Source: Cupriavidus sp. UYMMa02A (lineage in GTDB: Bacteria > Pseudomonadota > Gammaproteobacteria > Burkholderiales > Burkholderiaceae). Taken from it: a stretch of DNA of 64,000 bases. Positions within the stretch are counted from its first letter, which is position 1, and the number at the start of each line of letters is the position of its first letter. A program made the translations under genes and the position numbers. Below, one piece after another: positions 29,516 to 38,810 of this stretch. The stretch spans positions 62,001-126,000 of the forward strand of contig LRMT01000033.1 of NCBI GenBank assembly GCA_001725945.1, in the 5' to 3' direction. The notes below the pieces were generated by a model. It was not told the origin of the DNA and made no database searches. It saw only the letters and a list, made by a program, of their open reading frames with translations.

Positions 29516-31248
29516 TTACTTCTTGGCCGAGCTTTGCGGATTCAGATTGGTCAGACGACCGCTTTCGGTGCCGGCAGCGGGGTCGATGACGGCATTGACC
29601 AGCGTGGGCTTGCCCGAGCGCAGGGCTTCGTTCACCGCAGCCTCGAGTTCCGCCGGCGTGGTCACGTTGGCACCGACCCCACCGAACGCTTCCATCATCT
29701 TGTCGTAGCGCGCGCCCGGAACGAACGTCGTGACCGCCGGATCCTTGCCGCCGGTCGGATTCACGTCGATGCCCTTGTAGATGCCGTTGTTGTTGAAGAT
29801 GACGATGCAGACCGGCAGGTTGTAGCGGCAGATCGTCTCGACTTCCATGCCCGAGAAACCGAATGCACTGTCACCACACAGCGCCAGCACCGGCTTGTTC
29901 GTCTCGACCGCCGCGGCGACCGCGTAGCCCATGCCGACGCCCATCACGCCCCAGGTGCCCACGTCGAGGCGCTTGCGCGGCTCGTACATGTCGATCACGG
30001 CGCGGGCGTAGTCCAGCGTGTTGGCGCCTTCGTTGACGAACGAGATGCCCGGATTGGCCTTGATGACGTCCTTCAGCACACGCAGCCCGGTGTGGAAGTT
30101 CATCGGCGAGACATCCTTGTTCAGCAGCTCGCCCATCTTCGCCAGGTTCTTGTCCTTGCGTTCGTACACCGCGTTCAGCCACTCGGCAGGCGGCTTGGCG
30201 AAGTCGTTGCCTACCTTGCCAAGGATCGCCGACACGCACGAACCGATGTCACCCACCACCGGCGCGGCGATGGCGACGTTGCTATCCATCTCGGTCGGCG
30301 AGATGTCGATCTGGATGAACTGCTTCGGGCCGCCCCAGGTCTTGCCCTTGCCGTGCGACAGCAGCCAGTTCAGGCGGGCGCCGACCAGCATCACCACATC
30401 GGCTTCAGCCAGCACGTACGAACGTGCCGCCGAGGCCGATTGCGGATGCGTATCGGGCAGCAGGCCTTTGGCCATCGACATCGGCAGGTACGGAATACCG
30501 GTCTTCTCGACCAGCGCGCGGATATCCGCGTCGGCGCGTGCGTAGGCGGCACCCTTGCCCAGCAGAATCAGCGGGCGCTTGGCGTTCTTCAGCAGAGCGA
30601 CTGCGCGGTCGACCGAGTCCGGTGCCGGCAGCTGGCGCGGGGCCGGATCCACTACCTTGATCAGCGACTTCTTGCCCTTCTCTGCTTCCAGCGACTGACC
30701 CAGCAGCTTGGCCGGCAGGTCCAGGTACACACCACCCGGACGGCCCGACACGGCGGCACGAATGGCACGCGCAATACCGACACCAATGTCTTCGGCGTGC
30801 AGCACGCGGAAGGCAGCCTTGGCGTGCGGACGGGCGATGGCCAACTGGTCCATCTCTTCGTAGTCACCCTGCTGCAGATCGACGATCTCGCGCTCGCTCG
30901 AGCCGCTGATCAGGATCATCGGGAAGCAGTTGGTGGTCGCATGCGCCAGCGCCGTCAGCCCGTTCAGGAAACCGGGTGCAGACACGGTCAGGCAGACGCC
31001 CGGCTTCTGCGTGAGAAAGCCGGCAATCGCCGCTGCGTTGCCTGCGTTCTGCTCGTGACGGAAGCTGATGACGCGCATGCCGTTGGCCTGCGCCAGACGA
31101 GCCAGATCGGTGACCGGAATGCCGGGCAGGCCGTAGATGTTTTCGATGCCGTTCAGCTTCAGCGCGTCGATGACCAGGTGAAACCGTCGGTTTGTGCCTG
31201 ATGTTCTGCCGCGGCGTGACGCTGCAGCTCGTTTCCGACTTCTGCCAT
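29516..31248 (-). CDS. oxc: Oxalyl-CoA decarboxylase (frameshifted near start)
   Basis: ThDP-dependent decarboxylase converting oxalyl-CoA to formyl-CoA and CO2; 577 residues, matching the family (about 570). It has the proton-relay Glu in [11 protein letters not shown], the ThDP/Mg motif starting GDSAFGFSG and ending FNNNGIYKG, and a central ADP-binding domain. The start is ATG at 31248 ([19 protein letters not shown]) with AGAGGAAG upstream. One C is missing near 31183 (expected [10 protein letters not shown]). A shared operator lies 103 bases upstream of the start, with a second, weaker copy 190 bases further out. Confidence 0.94.
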
Positions 31249-31334
31249 GGTTGCTTCCTCTCCTCGTTGGACTCGTCTTCGTGGTGCGCGGGGGCTCTCC
31301 CCCTTGCCTCAACTTCTGCCGGTCCGTTCGACCG

Positions 31335-31423
31335 GTCTTGATGACATACGGTATGTGATATATCAGATAACGGCAAGCTATTTTCCTACTTCAGAACCAA
31401 CTTTCGTCAGTGCACCGCAGCAA
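31335..31423 (-). repeat. 89-base promoter repeat, oxc copy
   Basis: Aligns without gaps to 38501-38589 upstream of frc copy 2; by my count 73 of 89 positions match and the first 33 are identical. It contains the operator. It suggests that the two operons share a duplicated promoter. Confidence 0.8.
31351..31365 (-). promoter_or_regulatory. Shared operator upstream of oxc-frc
   Basis: Exact GTATGTGATATATCA. Directly upstream lies GACATACG, so ACATAC-G-GTATGT (31344-31356) forms a second, overlapping inverted repeat. The same composite occurs upstream of frc copy 2. Confidence 0.78.
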
Positions 31424-31540
31424 AACAGCTCCATCGGGGCGCAAATCAGCGCAACTTCTTAATCCGCGCTATTGATTCGAGCGACGCACAGATGAAGAAA
31501 GCTAATCCACACGCCTATGGCTCTGCGGATTCCAACTTTT

Positions 31541-31555
31541 AGATATATTACATAC
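31541..31555 (-). promoter_or_regulatory. Second, degenerate operator upstream of oxc
   Basis: AGATATATTACATAC matches TGATATATCACATAC at 13 of 15 positions, in inverted orientation to the site 190 bases away. The rest of 31249-31698 has no gene. Confidence 0.5.
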
Positions 31556-31698
31556 CACGTTTTGCGACGCTTTGAGGCCCTCTGAAATGCTTTGCCGAGG
31601 CCCTCCAACGTCTCTTGCCTGTCCTGTCCAGCGCTTGCGCCTGATGGCCTGGCGCAAGCGCCAAGCCTCCAAACATCTAATGCATCGCTACGGCCAAC

Positions 31699-33033
31699 CT
31701 AATCACCGCGCCTGGCCGATGCGCTCGCAAGGAAGCCCACGTCCGAGACCGGCACGGTTGCCTCCGAATGGCCAGTGATGAACCGCTTGCGCATCGGCGC
31801 CAGCACCAGCTTCGCCGACAGCCCCGCTGCGATCGTCACCACCGCCGCCACCGTGAACACCGCGTCCCAGCCGCCGCGCGCCGACAGCACCGACGCCAGC
31901 GGCACCAGCATCGCCGCCGTGCCCTTGGCCGTGTACAGCGTCCCTGCATTGGCCGCCGCGAACTTGCTGCCGAATGTGTCCGCGCACAGCGCCGGGAAGA
32001 TCGAGAAGATCTCGCCCCAGAACAGGAAGGTCAGCGCCGCGAAGAACATGAACGCATAGGGGTTCTGGCCAAATTGCATAAGTCCGAGCAGCGCCAGGCC
32101 CTCGCCGATGAAGATCACGAACATCGTGTTCTCGCGGCCGAACCGGTCAGACAGGAAGCCGCACAGCGGCCGCGTGAAGCCGTTGCACAGGTTGTCGATC
32201 GACAGCGTCATCGTCAGCAGGGGCAGCGTCATCCCCAGCAGCGTCACCGGCATCGAGGCAAAGCCGAAATCCTTCGCGATCGGACCCAGCTGCGCCGTCG
32301 CCATGATCCCGCCAGCGGCCACCGCCACGAAGCACGCATAGATCAGCCAGAACACCGGCGTCTTCATCATCTGTCCCGGCGTGAATTCCACCGGGTTGGT
32401 CAGCACCGCCTTCGCCGCCACGGCACCCTTCGGCGCCCGCGGCTTTACCAGCAGCAGCGCCAGCGCGAAGATCGCCACGCCCTGCAGAATGCCGAAGAAC
32501 AGAAAGGCTTTTTCATAACCCGAGCCCTGGATCATGTTGGCGATCGGAATCACCGTAATCGCCGCGCCCGCGCCGAAGCCCGCCGCCGTCAGACCGGCTG
32601 CCAGGCCGCGCTTGTCCGGGAACCACTTCAGCGCATTGCCCACGCAGGTCCCATACACGCCACCGGCGCCGATGCCCGCAATCACCGCCGCCGTGTACAG
32701 CTCCGGCAGGGTCGTCGCATAGGCATTCATCACCCACGCCAGCCCCGCGCAGATCGCTCCGCCGGCCACCACCGGCCGCGGACCGAACTTGTCCACCAGC
32801 CAGCCCTCCAGCGGCACCAGCCAGGTCTCGGTCACGATGAATATGGAAAATGCCACCTGGATCGCGGACGTGCCCCAGTGATGCTTGGCGTCCATCGGTG
32901 ACACAAAGAGAGTCCAGCCATACTGCAGGTTTGCTACCAAACCCATGCAAACCACGCCTACCGCCAACTGGAACCAACGGTTCTGCAGGCCACGCCCTTC
33001 GCCGGACGCGGCCCGTGCTTCTTGATGCGCCAT
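31699..33033 (-). CDS. OxlT-like MFS carrier, copy B (intact)
   Basis: 444-residue, 12-segment MFS carrier of the OxlT family, uninterrupted and almost identical to copy A. Markers: YGWTLFVSPMDAKHHWG, EGWLVDKFGPRP, VGNALKWFPDKRGLAAG, LGPIAKDFGFASMPV. Only the extreme termini and a few positions differ from copy A (for example QFGQNPYAF versus QYGHNPYAF). It has no copy of the GTATGTGATATATCA operator but carries the duplicated AT-rich upstream block, so its control should follow copy A and the neighbouring LysR. Likely substrate oxalate, formate or a related acid. Confidence 0.87.
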   Translation of the reverse strand: MAHQEARAASGEGRGLQNRWFQLAVGVVCMGLVANLQYGWTLFVSPMDAKHHWGTSAIQVAFSIFIVTETWLVPLEGWLVDKFGPRPVVAGGAICAGLAWVMNAYATTLPELYTAAVIAGIGAGGVYGTCVGNALKWFPDKRGLAAGLTAAGFGAGAAITVIPIANMIQGSGYEKAFLFFGILQGVAIFALALLLVKPRAPKGAVAAKAVLTNPVEFTPGQMMKTPVFWLIYACFVAVAAGGIMATAQLGPIAKDFGFASMPVTLLGMTLPLLTMTLSIDNLCNGFTRPLCGFLSDRFGRENTMFVIFIGEGLALLGLMQFGQNPYAFMFFAALTFLFWGEIFSIFPALCADTFGSKFAAANAGTLYTAKGTAAMLVPLASVLSARGGWDAVFTVAAVVTIAAGLSAKLVLAPMRKRFITGHSEATVPVSDVGFLASASARRGD

Positions 33034-33181
33034 CTACGTGTCTCCTAGTGCTTTTTTTGCGTCCTCGTCGGGACTGCTTGGGGGTGCTCTGCTTCGGAGC
33101 CCTTCTTCACAACTAGATCGGCGCCTGACATTGCGGCACGTAATTCTGTGGATTGATGCTAACCGATGCTTAATTTAGTCA

Positions 33182-33228
33182 GGCTTAAACTTTTTTATCA
33201 TATCTATTAACGATCGTTTATATATTGC
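33182..33228 (-). promoter_or_regulatory. Conserved upstream block of MFS copy B
   Basis: Counterpart of 24034-24080: GGCTTAAAC, TTTTTTATCATAT, then GTTTATATATTGC. Probably the binding site of the LysR encoded at 24093, retained after duplication. Confidence 0.45.
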
Positions 33229-33319
33229 GGATTTCGCATCAATTCAGCGCCGCCATGCCGCATGACTGCAAGTTAATACATAACGCATGGCTGTCAACGG
33301 CGGCGGGCGGGTATTGCAA

Positions 33320-34715
33320 TCAGGCAGGAATCGCTTCGAGTTGGCGCAGCAGGGCATCGACGCTGCCCTTGGCATCGCCGAACCACATCCGCGTGTTGTC
33401 CTTGTAAAACAAGGGGTTGTCGACGCCCGCATACCCGGCGGCCATGCTGCGCTTGGAGACCACCACGGTGCGCGCCTTCCAGACTTCGAGCACTGGCATG
33501 CCGGCGATGGGACTGGCGGGGTCTTCGAGGGCCCCCGGGTTAACGATATCGTTGGCCCCGACCACCAGGACGACGTCGGCATGCTCGAAATCGTCGTTGA
33601 TCTCCTCCATCTCGAGCACGATGTCATACGGCACGCGCGCTCGGCAGCAGCACGTTCATATGTCCGGGCAGGCGGCCGGCCACCGGGTGGATGCCGAAGC
33701 GCACGTTGATGCCCTGCGCCCGCAGCCGTCGCGCGATCTCGCTGATGGTTCCCTGCGCCTGTGCCACGGCCATGCCATAGCCAGGCACGATGATCACTTC
33801 GTTCGCGTCCTTGAGCAGGGCACTTACCTCCTCGCTCGACACGGGCAGCACATCGCCCTGCTCGGTCGCCGCGCCTTTGGCCTGCGTTGCGCCGAAGCCG
33901 CCGAGGATCACGGACAGGAATTTGCGGTTCATCGCCTTGCACATGATGTAGCTGAGGATGGCACCGCTCGACCCCACCAATGCGCCCGTGATGATGAGCA
34001 AGTCATTGCCGAGCATGAAGCCCGTCGCTGCCGCGGCCCAGCCCGAGTAGCTGTTCAGCATCGACACCACCACCGGCATGTCGGCGCCGCCGATGGCCGC
34101 GACCAGGTGCGCACCGAGCAGCAGCGCGATCACAGTCATCATGCCAAGCGGCACCAGCCCGTCCGCCACCGATGGCGCGTTGAGGAACCGGTAAGCCAGC
34201 ACCACGCAGACCACCAGCGTCAGCGCGTTAAGCACATGGCGGCCCGGCAGCAGCGTCGGCTTGCCGCCGAGCGTGCCGCGCAGCTTGAGGAACGCGATCA
34301 CAGAGCCCGTGAACGTCACCGCGCCGATCAGGATGCCGAGATAGGTCTCGATCTCATGGATCGCTTTCTCCGCACCGGTGAGCGCGTGCGCGTCGAGATA
34401 GTTCGCGTAGCCCACCAGCACCGCGGCCAGGCCGACGAAGCTGTGCAGCACCGCGACCAACTCCGGCATCTGCGTCATTTCCACGCGCCGGGCCAACACC
34501 GCACCGGCCCCCGCGCCCAGCACCATCGCGCCGATGATGATGGGTACACCGTCCGGGCTGCCGGCCAGGATCGTGGTCAGCACGGCGATCACCATGCCGG
34601 CGATGCCCAGCTGGTTGCCGCGCTTCGCCGTGGCGGGATGGCTCAGGCCGCTGAGGCTGAGGATGAAGAGCGCGCTCGCGCCCAGGTAAGCAATACTGCT
34701 GATTCCCGAAGGCAT
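33320..34715 (-). CDS. pntB: NAD(P) transhydrogenase subunit beta (frameshifted)
   Basis: About 465 residues. Membrane domain of 8-9 segments (1-270; [31 protein letters not shown]) and the C-terminal NADP-binding domain III ([44 protein letters not shown]). With PntAa and PntAb it uses the proton gradient to make NADPH from NADH. The frame breaks near 33640 (expected [12 protein letters not shown]). Last gene of the frc-fah-pnt run; the natural job here is turning formate-derived NADH into NADPH for growth on a one-carbon-like substrate. Confidence 0.93.
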
Positions 34716-34725
34716 GTCTGTCTCC

Positions 34726-35198
34726 TCAATCCCGCTGGAACATCTTCAGCATGCGCTGCGTCACGAGGAAGCCGCCTGCGATGTTGATGGTCGCGATCAG
34801 CACGGCCGCGCCGGCGATGATCGCCGTGACCAGCGACGGCTTGCCCAACTGGACGAGCGCGCCGACCACGATGATCCCGCTGATTGCATTGGTCACGCTC
34901 ATCAGTGGCGTGTGCAGCGCGGCGGTCACGTTCCACACCACCTGGTAGCCGACGAAAATGGCCAGCACGAACACCGTGAAATGCGCCATGACGCGGGCGG
35001 CGCCACCGCGCCCATGCCCAGCAGTGCGACGGCGCCGATGGCCAGCGCGATCAGCGTCGTACCGGTGCGGCTCGGTGGCTCCGCGGCTTCGGCCTGCGCA
35101 GGCACCTCGGCAGCGGGCGCGGGCGGCGGCGCAGTCTTCAGCGGTGGCGGCGGCCAGGTCACGTCGCCCTGGTGCAGCACGGTGGCGCCGCGGATCAT
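34726..35198 (-). CDS. pntAb: NAD(P) transhydrogenase subunit alpha part 2 (frameshifted)
   Basis: About 157 residues. The N-terminal 60 are Pro/Ala-rich (from [19 protein letters not shown]), unlike the rest, then three membrane segments ([55 protein letters not shown]) as in the split PntAb of many proteobacteria. It starts in an ATGA overlap with the pntAa stop. One base is missing near 34998. It ends 10 bases before pntB. Confidence 0.88.
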
Positions 35199-36279
35199 CT
35201 CTCGTCCATGTTGACGACAAGCTCGCCGTCCTTGCCGGGCGTCAGCTCCGTGAGCAGGTGGCGGATATTCGTGGCGTAGAGCTGGCTCGACTGCGCCGCC
35301 ATGCGGCTGGGCAGGTCGGTGTAGCCGATCACGGTCACGCCGTGCTGGTTCACCACCTCGCCCGGCACGGTCAGCACGCAATTGCCGCCTTGCTCGGCCG
35401 CCAGGTCCACCACCACGCTGCCGGGACGCATCAGCGCGACCGTCTCGGCTTCCAGCAGGCGCGGCGCCGGCTTGCCGGGGATCAGCGCGGTCGTGATGAT
35501 GATGTCGACCTCGCGCGCCTGCTCGGCAAAGAGCTTCATCTCGGCTTCGATGAAGGCCGGGCTCATCTCCTTGGCATAGCCGCCGCTGCCGCTGCCGTCC
35601 TCTTCGATCTCCACGGTCAGGAATTCGGCACCCAGGCTTTCGATCTGCTGGCGCACCACGGGCCGCGTGTCGAAGGCACGCACCACCGCACCGAGACTGC
35701 GCGCAGCGCCGATCGCCGCAAGGCCCGCCACCCCGGCGCCGATCACCAGCACGCGCGCGGGGGGAATCTTTCCGGCCGCCGTGATCTGGCCGGCAAACGG
35801 GCGCCCAAATGCATGCGCGGCTTCGATCACCGCGCGGTAGCCGGCCATATTGGCCATCGAGCTGAGCGCGTCGAGCTTCTGCGCGCGCGAGATGCGCGGC
35901 ACGCAGTCCATGGCGAGCACCGTCGCGCCACGCTGCGACAGACGCTCCAGCAGCGCCATCTGCTGCGCAGGCCAGACAAAGCTGATCAGCGCCGCGTGTT
36001 TCTTGATCAGCGCGGCCTCTTCCACGCCGAGGCCCGGATGGACTTGCGGCGGGCGCACTTTGATGACGACGTCGACCGACGCCCACAGGCTGGCGGCATC
36101 GACGATAGCCGCGCCGGCGGCCGATACGCCTCGTCCGAGAACGAGGCCTGCTGGCCGGCACCGGATTCCACCGCCACCTCGTAACCGAGCTTGATCAACT
36201 CCCGGATTGAATCAGGCGTCGCGGCGACTCGCCGCTCCCCGGGATGGACTTCGCGGGGGACACCAATGGTCATTGGCAT
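35195..36279 (-). CDS. pntAa: NAD(P) transhydrogenase subunit alpha part 1 (frameshifted)
   Basis: About 361 residues; NAD(H)-binding domain I related to alanine dehydrogenase. N-terminus [20 protein letters not shown]; Rossmann motif [17 protein letters not shown]; family segment [15 protein letters not shown]. Start ATG at 36279 with AAGGTAAT upstream. One base is missing near 36125 (the two frames join around SDEAY and [15 protein letters not shown]). First of the three pnt genes; a 40-base hairpin separates it from the FAH gene upstream, which could trim read-through. Confidence 0.92.
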
Positions 36280-36308
36280 GGGATTACCTTTGTATTCGCG
36301 ACCGCGCC

Positions 36309-36348
36309 GGTTTCTCCCCTCTCCTGCTTGCGAGAGAGGGGAGAAACC
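36309..36348. repeat. Dispersed 40-base hairpin repeat, copy 2
   Basis: Inverted repeat GGTTTCTCCCCTCTCCTGC, TT, then GCGAGAGAGGGGAGAAACC between fah and pntAa. Copy 1 is at 25615-25654. Arms are nearly perfect while the loop region varies, so the structure appears to be what is kept. May attenuate transcription within the operon. Confidence 0.6.
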
Positions 36349-36383
36349 ACGCAGCCTTGTCATTTCAGGGGTGCGACGTACGT

Positions 36384-37165
36384 CTACCCGCGAACGTGGT
36401 TCACCAACGAGCCGATGCCATCGATGACCACCTCCACCACCGCGCCATCCTTCATCGACCCCACGCCCAGCGAGGTGCCCACCGCGATCACGTCGCCAGG
36501 CATCAGCGTCAGGTCCTGAGAGATGCGGCTGACCTGCTCCTCTGGCGAGAAGATCATGTCGGACAGCGGGTAGTTCTGCCGCTCGACGCCATCAAGCCGC
36601 GTCTTCACGCTGGCGGCGCGCCAGTCGAAGCCGGGCACGATGGCAGGACCGACGCAGCCGAACGTGTCGAAGCCCTTGGCTCGTGTCCACTGCGGGAAGT
36701 TCGGGTCGGCGGCGATCAGCTCGGCGGCGGTCACGTCATTGACGATGGTGTAGCCGAAGATGTGCGATGCGGCTTCGGCCACCGACACATTGCGCGTCTT
36801 CTTGCCGATCACGATGCCGAGCTCGCCCTCGTAGACGATCTTGCCGTCATAGCTGCGCGGACGTTCCACGGCGTCGCCTGGGCCCGCTAGCGAGGTGGCC
36901 GGCTTGATCAGGAACAGCGGGTGCGTCGGCACCGGTTTTTCGAGCTTGCGCGCGAGCGCGTGGAAGTTGTTCCACAGCGCCACGACCTTGCCCGGCTCGC
37001 AAGGGGCAAGCAGGTGCAATGCGCCAAGCTGGTGGACGGCACCCGTGGGCCGGGGATCGGCGTAGCAGGGCCATCGTATTCGACGACGCGCTCGCTGTCG
37101 TCGCCTTCCGTACGGCCATGGCCGGCGCTGCCGTCTGCACGGCGAAAACGAATCCAGGATTTCAC
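36384..37165 (-). CDS. Fumarylacetoacetate hydrolase-family protein (frameshifted)
   Basis: About 260 residues of the FAH fold. Metal-site and active residues are in VYEGELGIVIGK, GYTIVNDVTA and TRAKGFDTFGCVGP; the end has PGDVIAVGTSLGVGSMKDG. Start is GTG at 37165 (VKSWIRFRRADGS), with GGAGGAG 8 bases upstream. A frame change near 37040-37060 separates the N-terminal 45 residues. The family includes fumarylpyruvate hydrolases, oxaloacetate decarboxylases/tautomerases and acylpyruvases. In this operon, 77 bases after frc, removal of an oxo-diacid side product is plausible but unproven. Confidence 0.8.
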
Positions 37166-37241
37166 AGCACGAACTCCTCCGGCGGGCACGCGGCTGGCGC
37201 ACCCGCTCAGTGTGAGAGACAGTGGGAAGGAATGCGGGCGC

Positions 37242-38474
37242 TCAGATGGCGCCAGCCAGCTTCATCGCCGCGATCTGGGCCGGCGTGCGGCCCAGCCACT
37301 CCAGGATTTCGTCGGTGTGCTCGCCGAGCAGCGGCGCGCGTTCCACCTTCACCGGCGAATCGGACAGCGCAATCGGAGAGCCCAGCTGCACGTACTTGCC
37401 GCGCGTCGGGTGATCCAGTTCCACCAGATAGCCGCGCTCGTACATCGACTGATCCTCGATCAGATCCTTCATCGACAGGATCGGGCCGCACGGCACATCG
37501 ACCTCGTTGAGCGCGTTCATCACATCGAACTTCGTCAGGCCCATGGTCCACTGCTCGATGATGCCGAAGCACTCGCCGAGTTTTTTCAGACGCACCTCGG
37601 GCGTGGCGAACTCGGGGTCGGTGATCAGTTCCTCGCGGCCGCACAGGCGCATCAGCGGCTCCCAGCCCTGCGGCTGGATGATGACGTACACGTAGTCATT
37701 CGGGCCACCCGGCGAGCAGCGCAGCGCGGCGCCCGGCTGGCCGCCGCCCGACGCATTGCCGGCGCGCGGCACGTGATCGTCGAACTGCTCGTTGGGGTAC
37801 TCGCGCAGCGGGCCGGCATCGAGCCGTTGCTGGTCACGCAGCTTCACGCGGCACAGGTTCAGCACCGCATCCTGCATGGCGACTTCCACGCGCTGGCCAC
37901 GCCCCGAATGCTCGCGTTGCAGCAGCGCAGCCAGGATGCCGACCACGCAGTGCACGCCGGTACCCGAGTCGCCGATCTGCGCGCCAGTGACGGTCGGCAC
38001 GCCGGCCGCGTCACCAGTGGTGGAGGCGGAGCCGCCCATGCATTGCGCCACGTTCTCATAGGCCTTGCAGTCCTGGTACGGACCGGGGCCGAAGCCCTTG
38101 ATCGATGCATAGATCAGGCGCGGGTTCAGGTCCTGCAGACGGTCCCAGTCAAAGCCCGCACGCGCCAGCACGCCCGGCCCGAAGTTCTCGATCAGCACGT
38201 CGCTGCGCTGAACCAGGTCTTCGAGCAGCGCCTTGCCTTCCGCCGTCTTCATGTTGAGCGTGAGGCTGCGCTTGTTGCTGTTGAGCATGGTGAAATACAG
38301 GCTGTCGGCGTTCGGCACGTCGCGCAGCTGGCTGCGGGTAATGTCCCCGCGGCCGGGCATTTCTACCTTGATCACGTCGGCGCCCATCCAGGCCATCAGC
38401 TGCGTGGCGGAAGGGCCGGCCTGGACGTGCGTCATATCCAGGACACGGATGCCATCCAGTGCTTTTCTTTCCAT
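37242..38474 (-). CDS. frc: Formyl-CoA:oxalate CoA-transferase, copy 2 (intact)
   Basis: 410-residue class III CoA-transferase, intact. [19 protein letters not shown], catalytic Asp in GDSGTGVH, and glycine loop [10 protein letters not shown] (four-Gly loop of copy 1 partly changed). Clearly homologous to copy 1 but well diverged, so an old paralogue. Start ATG at 38474 with AGAGGAGA upstream; the 13 codons before it are untranslated leader. It heads frc-fah-pntAa-pntAb-pntB. It may prefer a different acceptor or formyl/succinyl donor than copy 1. Confidence 0.9.
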   Translation of the reverse strand: MERKALDGIRVLDMTHVQAGPSATQLMAWMGADVIKVEMPGRGDITRSQLRDVPNADSLYFTMLNSNKRSLTLNMKTAEGKALLEDLVQRSDVLIENFGPGVLARAGFDWDRLQDLNPRLIYASIKGFGPGPYQDCKAYENVAQCMGGSASTTGDAAGVPTVTGAQIGDSGTGVHCVVGILAALLQREHSGRGQRVEVAMQDAVLNLCRVKLRDQQRLDAGPLREYPNEQFDDHVPRAGNASGGGQPGAALRCSPGGPNDYVYVIIQPQGWEPLMRLCGREELITDPEFATPEVRLKKLGECFGIIEQWTMGLTKFDVMNALNEVDVPCGPILSMKDLIEDQSMYERGYLVELDHPTRGKYVQLGSPIALSDSPVKVERAPLLGEHTDEILEWLGRTPAQIAAMKLAGAI

Positions 38475-38500
38475 GGCGATGTCTCCTCTGCTTTGATTCC

Positions 38501-38589
38501 GTCTTGATGACATACGGTATGTGATATATCAGAGTACAGCAAGCATTTTTCCCAGTTTCATCGCAACTTTCGTCGATGCACTGCAGCAA
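38501..38589 (-). repeat. 89-base promoter repeat, frc copy 2
   Basis: Gapless counterpart of 31335-31423 (73 of 89 positions identical by my count). Includes the operator and about 55 bases upstream of it on the minus strand. Confidence 0.8.
38517..38531 (-). promoter_or_regulatory. Shared operator upstream of frc-fah-pnt
   Basis: Exact GTATGTGATATATCA, 43 bases upstream of the frc ATG, overlapping the inverted repeat ACATAC-G-GTATGT (38510-38522). Confidence 0.78.
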
Positions 38590-38702
38590 TTGCAACGGCC
38601 TCATCACCACAGAGGATCCGTGCTATCCCTTGCCAGCGCTCAGCTGGCACCATTGTTGGGTTCACGGAGTGATGTATGGGACAAATTACGCACGGGATTC
38701 TT

Positions 38703-38717
38703 TGATATATCACATAC
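38703..38717 (-). promoter_or_regulatory. Second operator upstream of frc-fah-pnt
   Basis: Exact reverse complement TGATATATCACATAC, 186 bases from the proximal site and in inverted orientation, just beyond the gntR terminator. The stretch 38475-38752 holds no gene. Confidence 0.7.
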
Positions 38718-38752
38718 CAAGAATGCGTGCGGCCGCAATCACCCTCCAAAAC

Positions 38753-38781
38753 AAAACGGCGGAGCCTGGGTCCGCCGTTTT
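38753..38781 (-). terminator. Rho-independent terminator of gntR
   Basis: Perfect 11-bp stem AAAACGGCGGA / TCCGCCGTTTT around a 7-base loop, followed on the minus strand by TTTTGTTTTGG. It lies 30 bases beyond the gntR stop and separates it from the frc promoter region. The clearest terminator in the window. Confidence 0.85.
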
Positions 38782-38810
38782 GTCAGAAAGCCGCCCCTAG
38801 GGGCCGCCGC

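Larger units (their letters stand above)
31699..33228. repeat. Direct repeat B: MFS gene plus promoter region
   Basis: Second copy of 22559-24080 in the same orientation. Coding parts are nearly identical; upstream parts are conserved in blocks (GATCGGCGCCTGACATTGCG; the ATCATAT to TATATATTGC block at 33182-33228). No LysR gene follows this copy; instead pntB ends about 90 bases beyond. Confidence 0.85.

Noticed and set aside
29534-31201. Long plus-strand open frame (555 codons) opposite oxc
   Set aside because: Arg/His/Gln-rich antisense shadow of a conserved gene in high-GC DNA; no ribosome binding site or domain. The same applies to plus-strand frames at 8354-9799 and 15146-16360 and the minus-strand frame at 193-1461.
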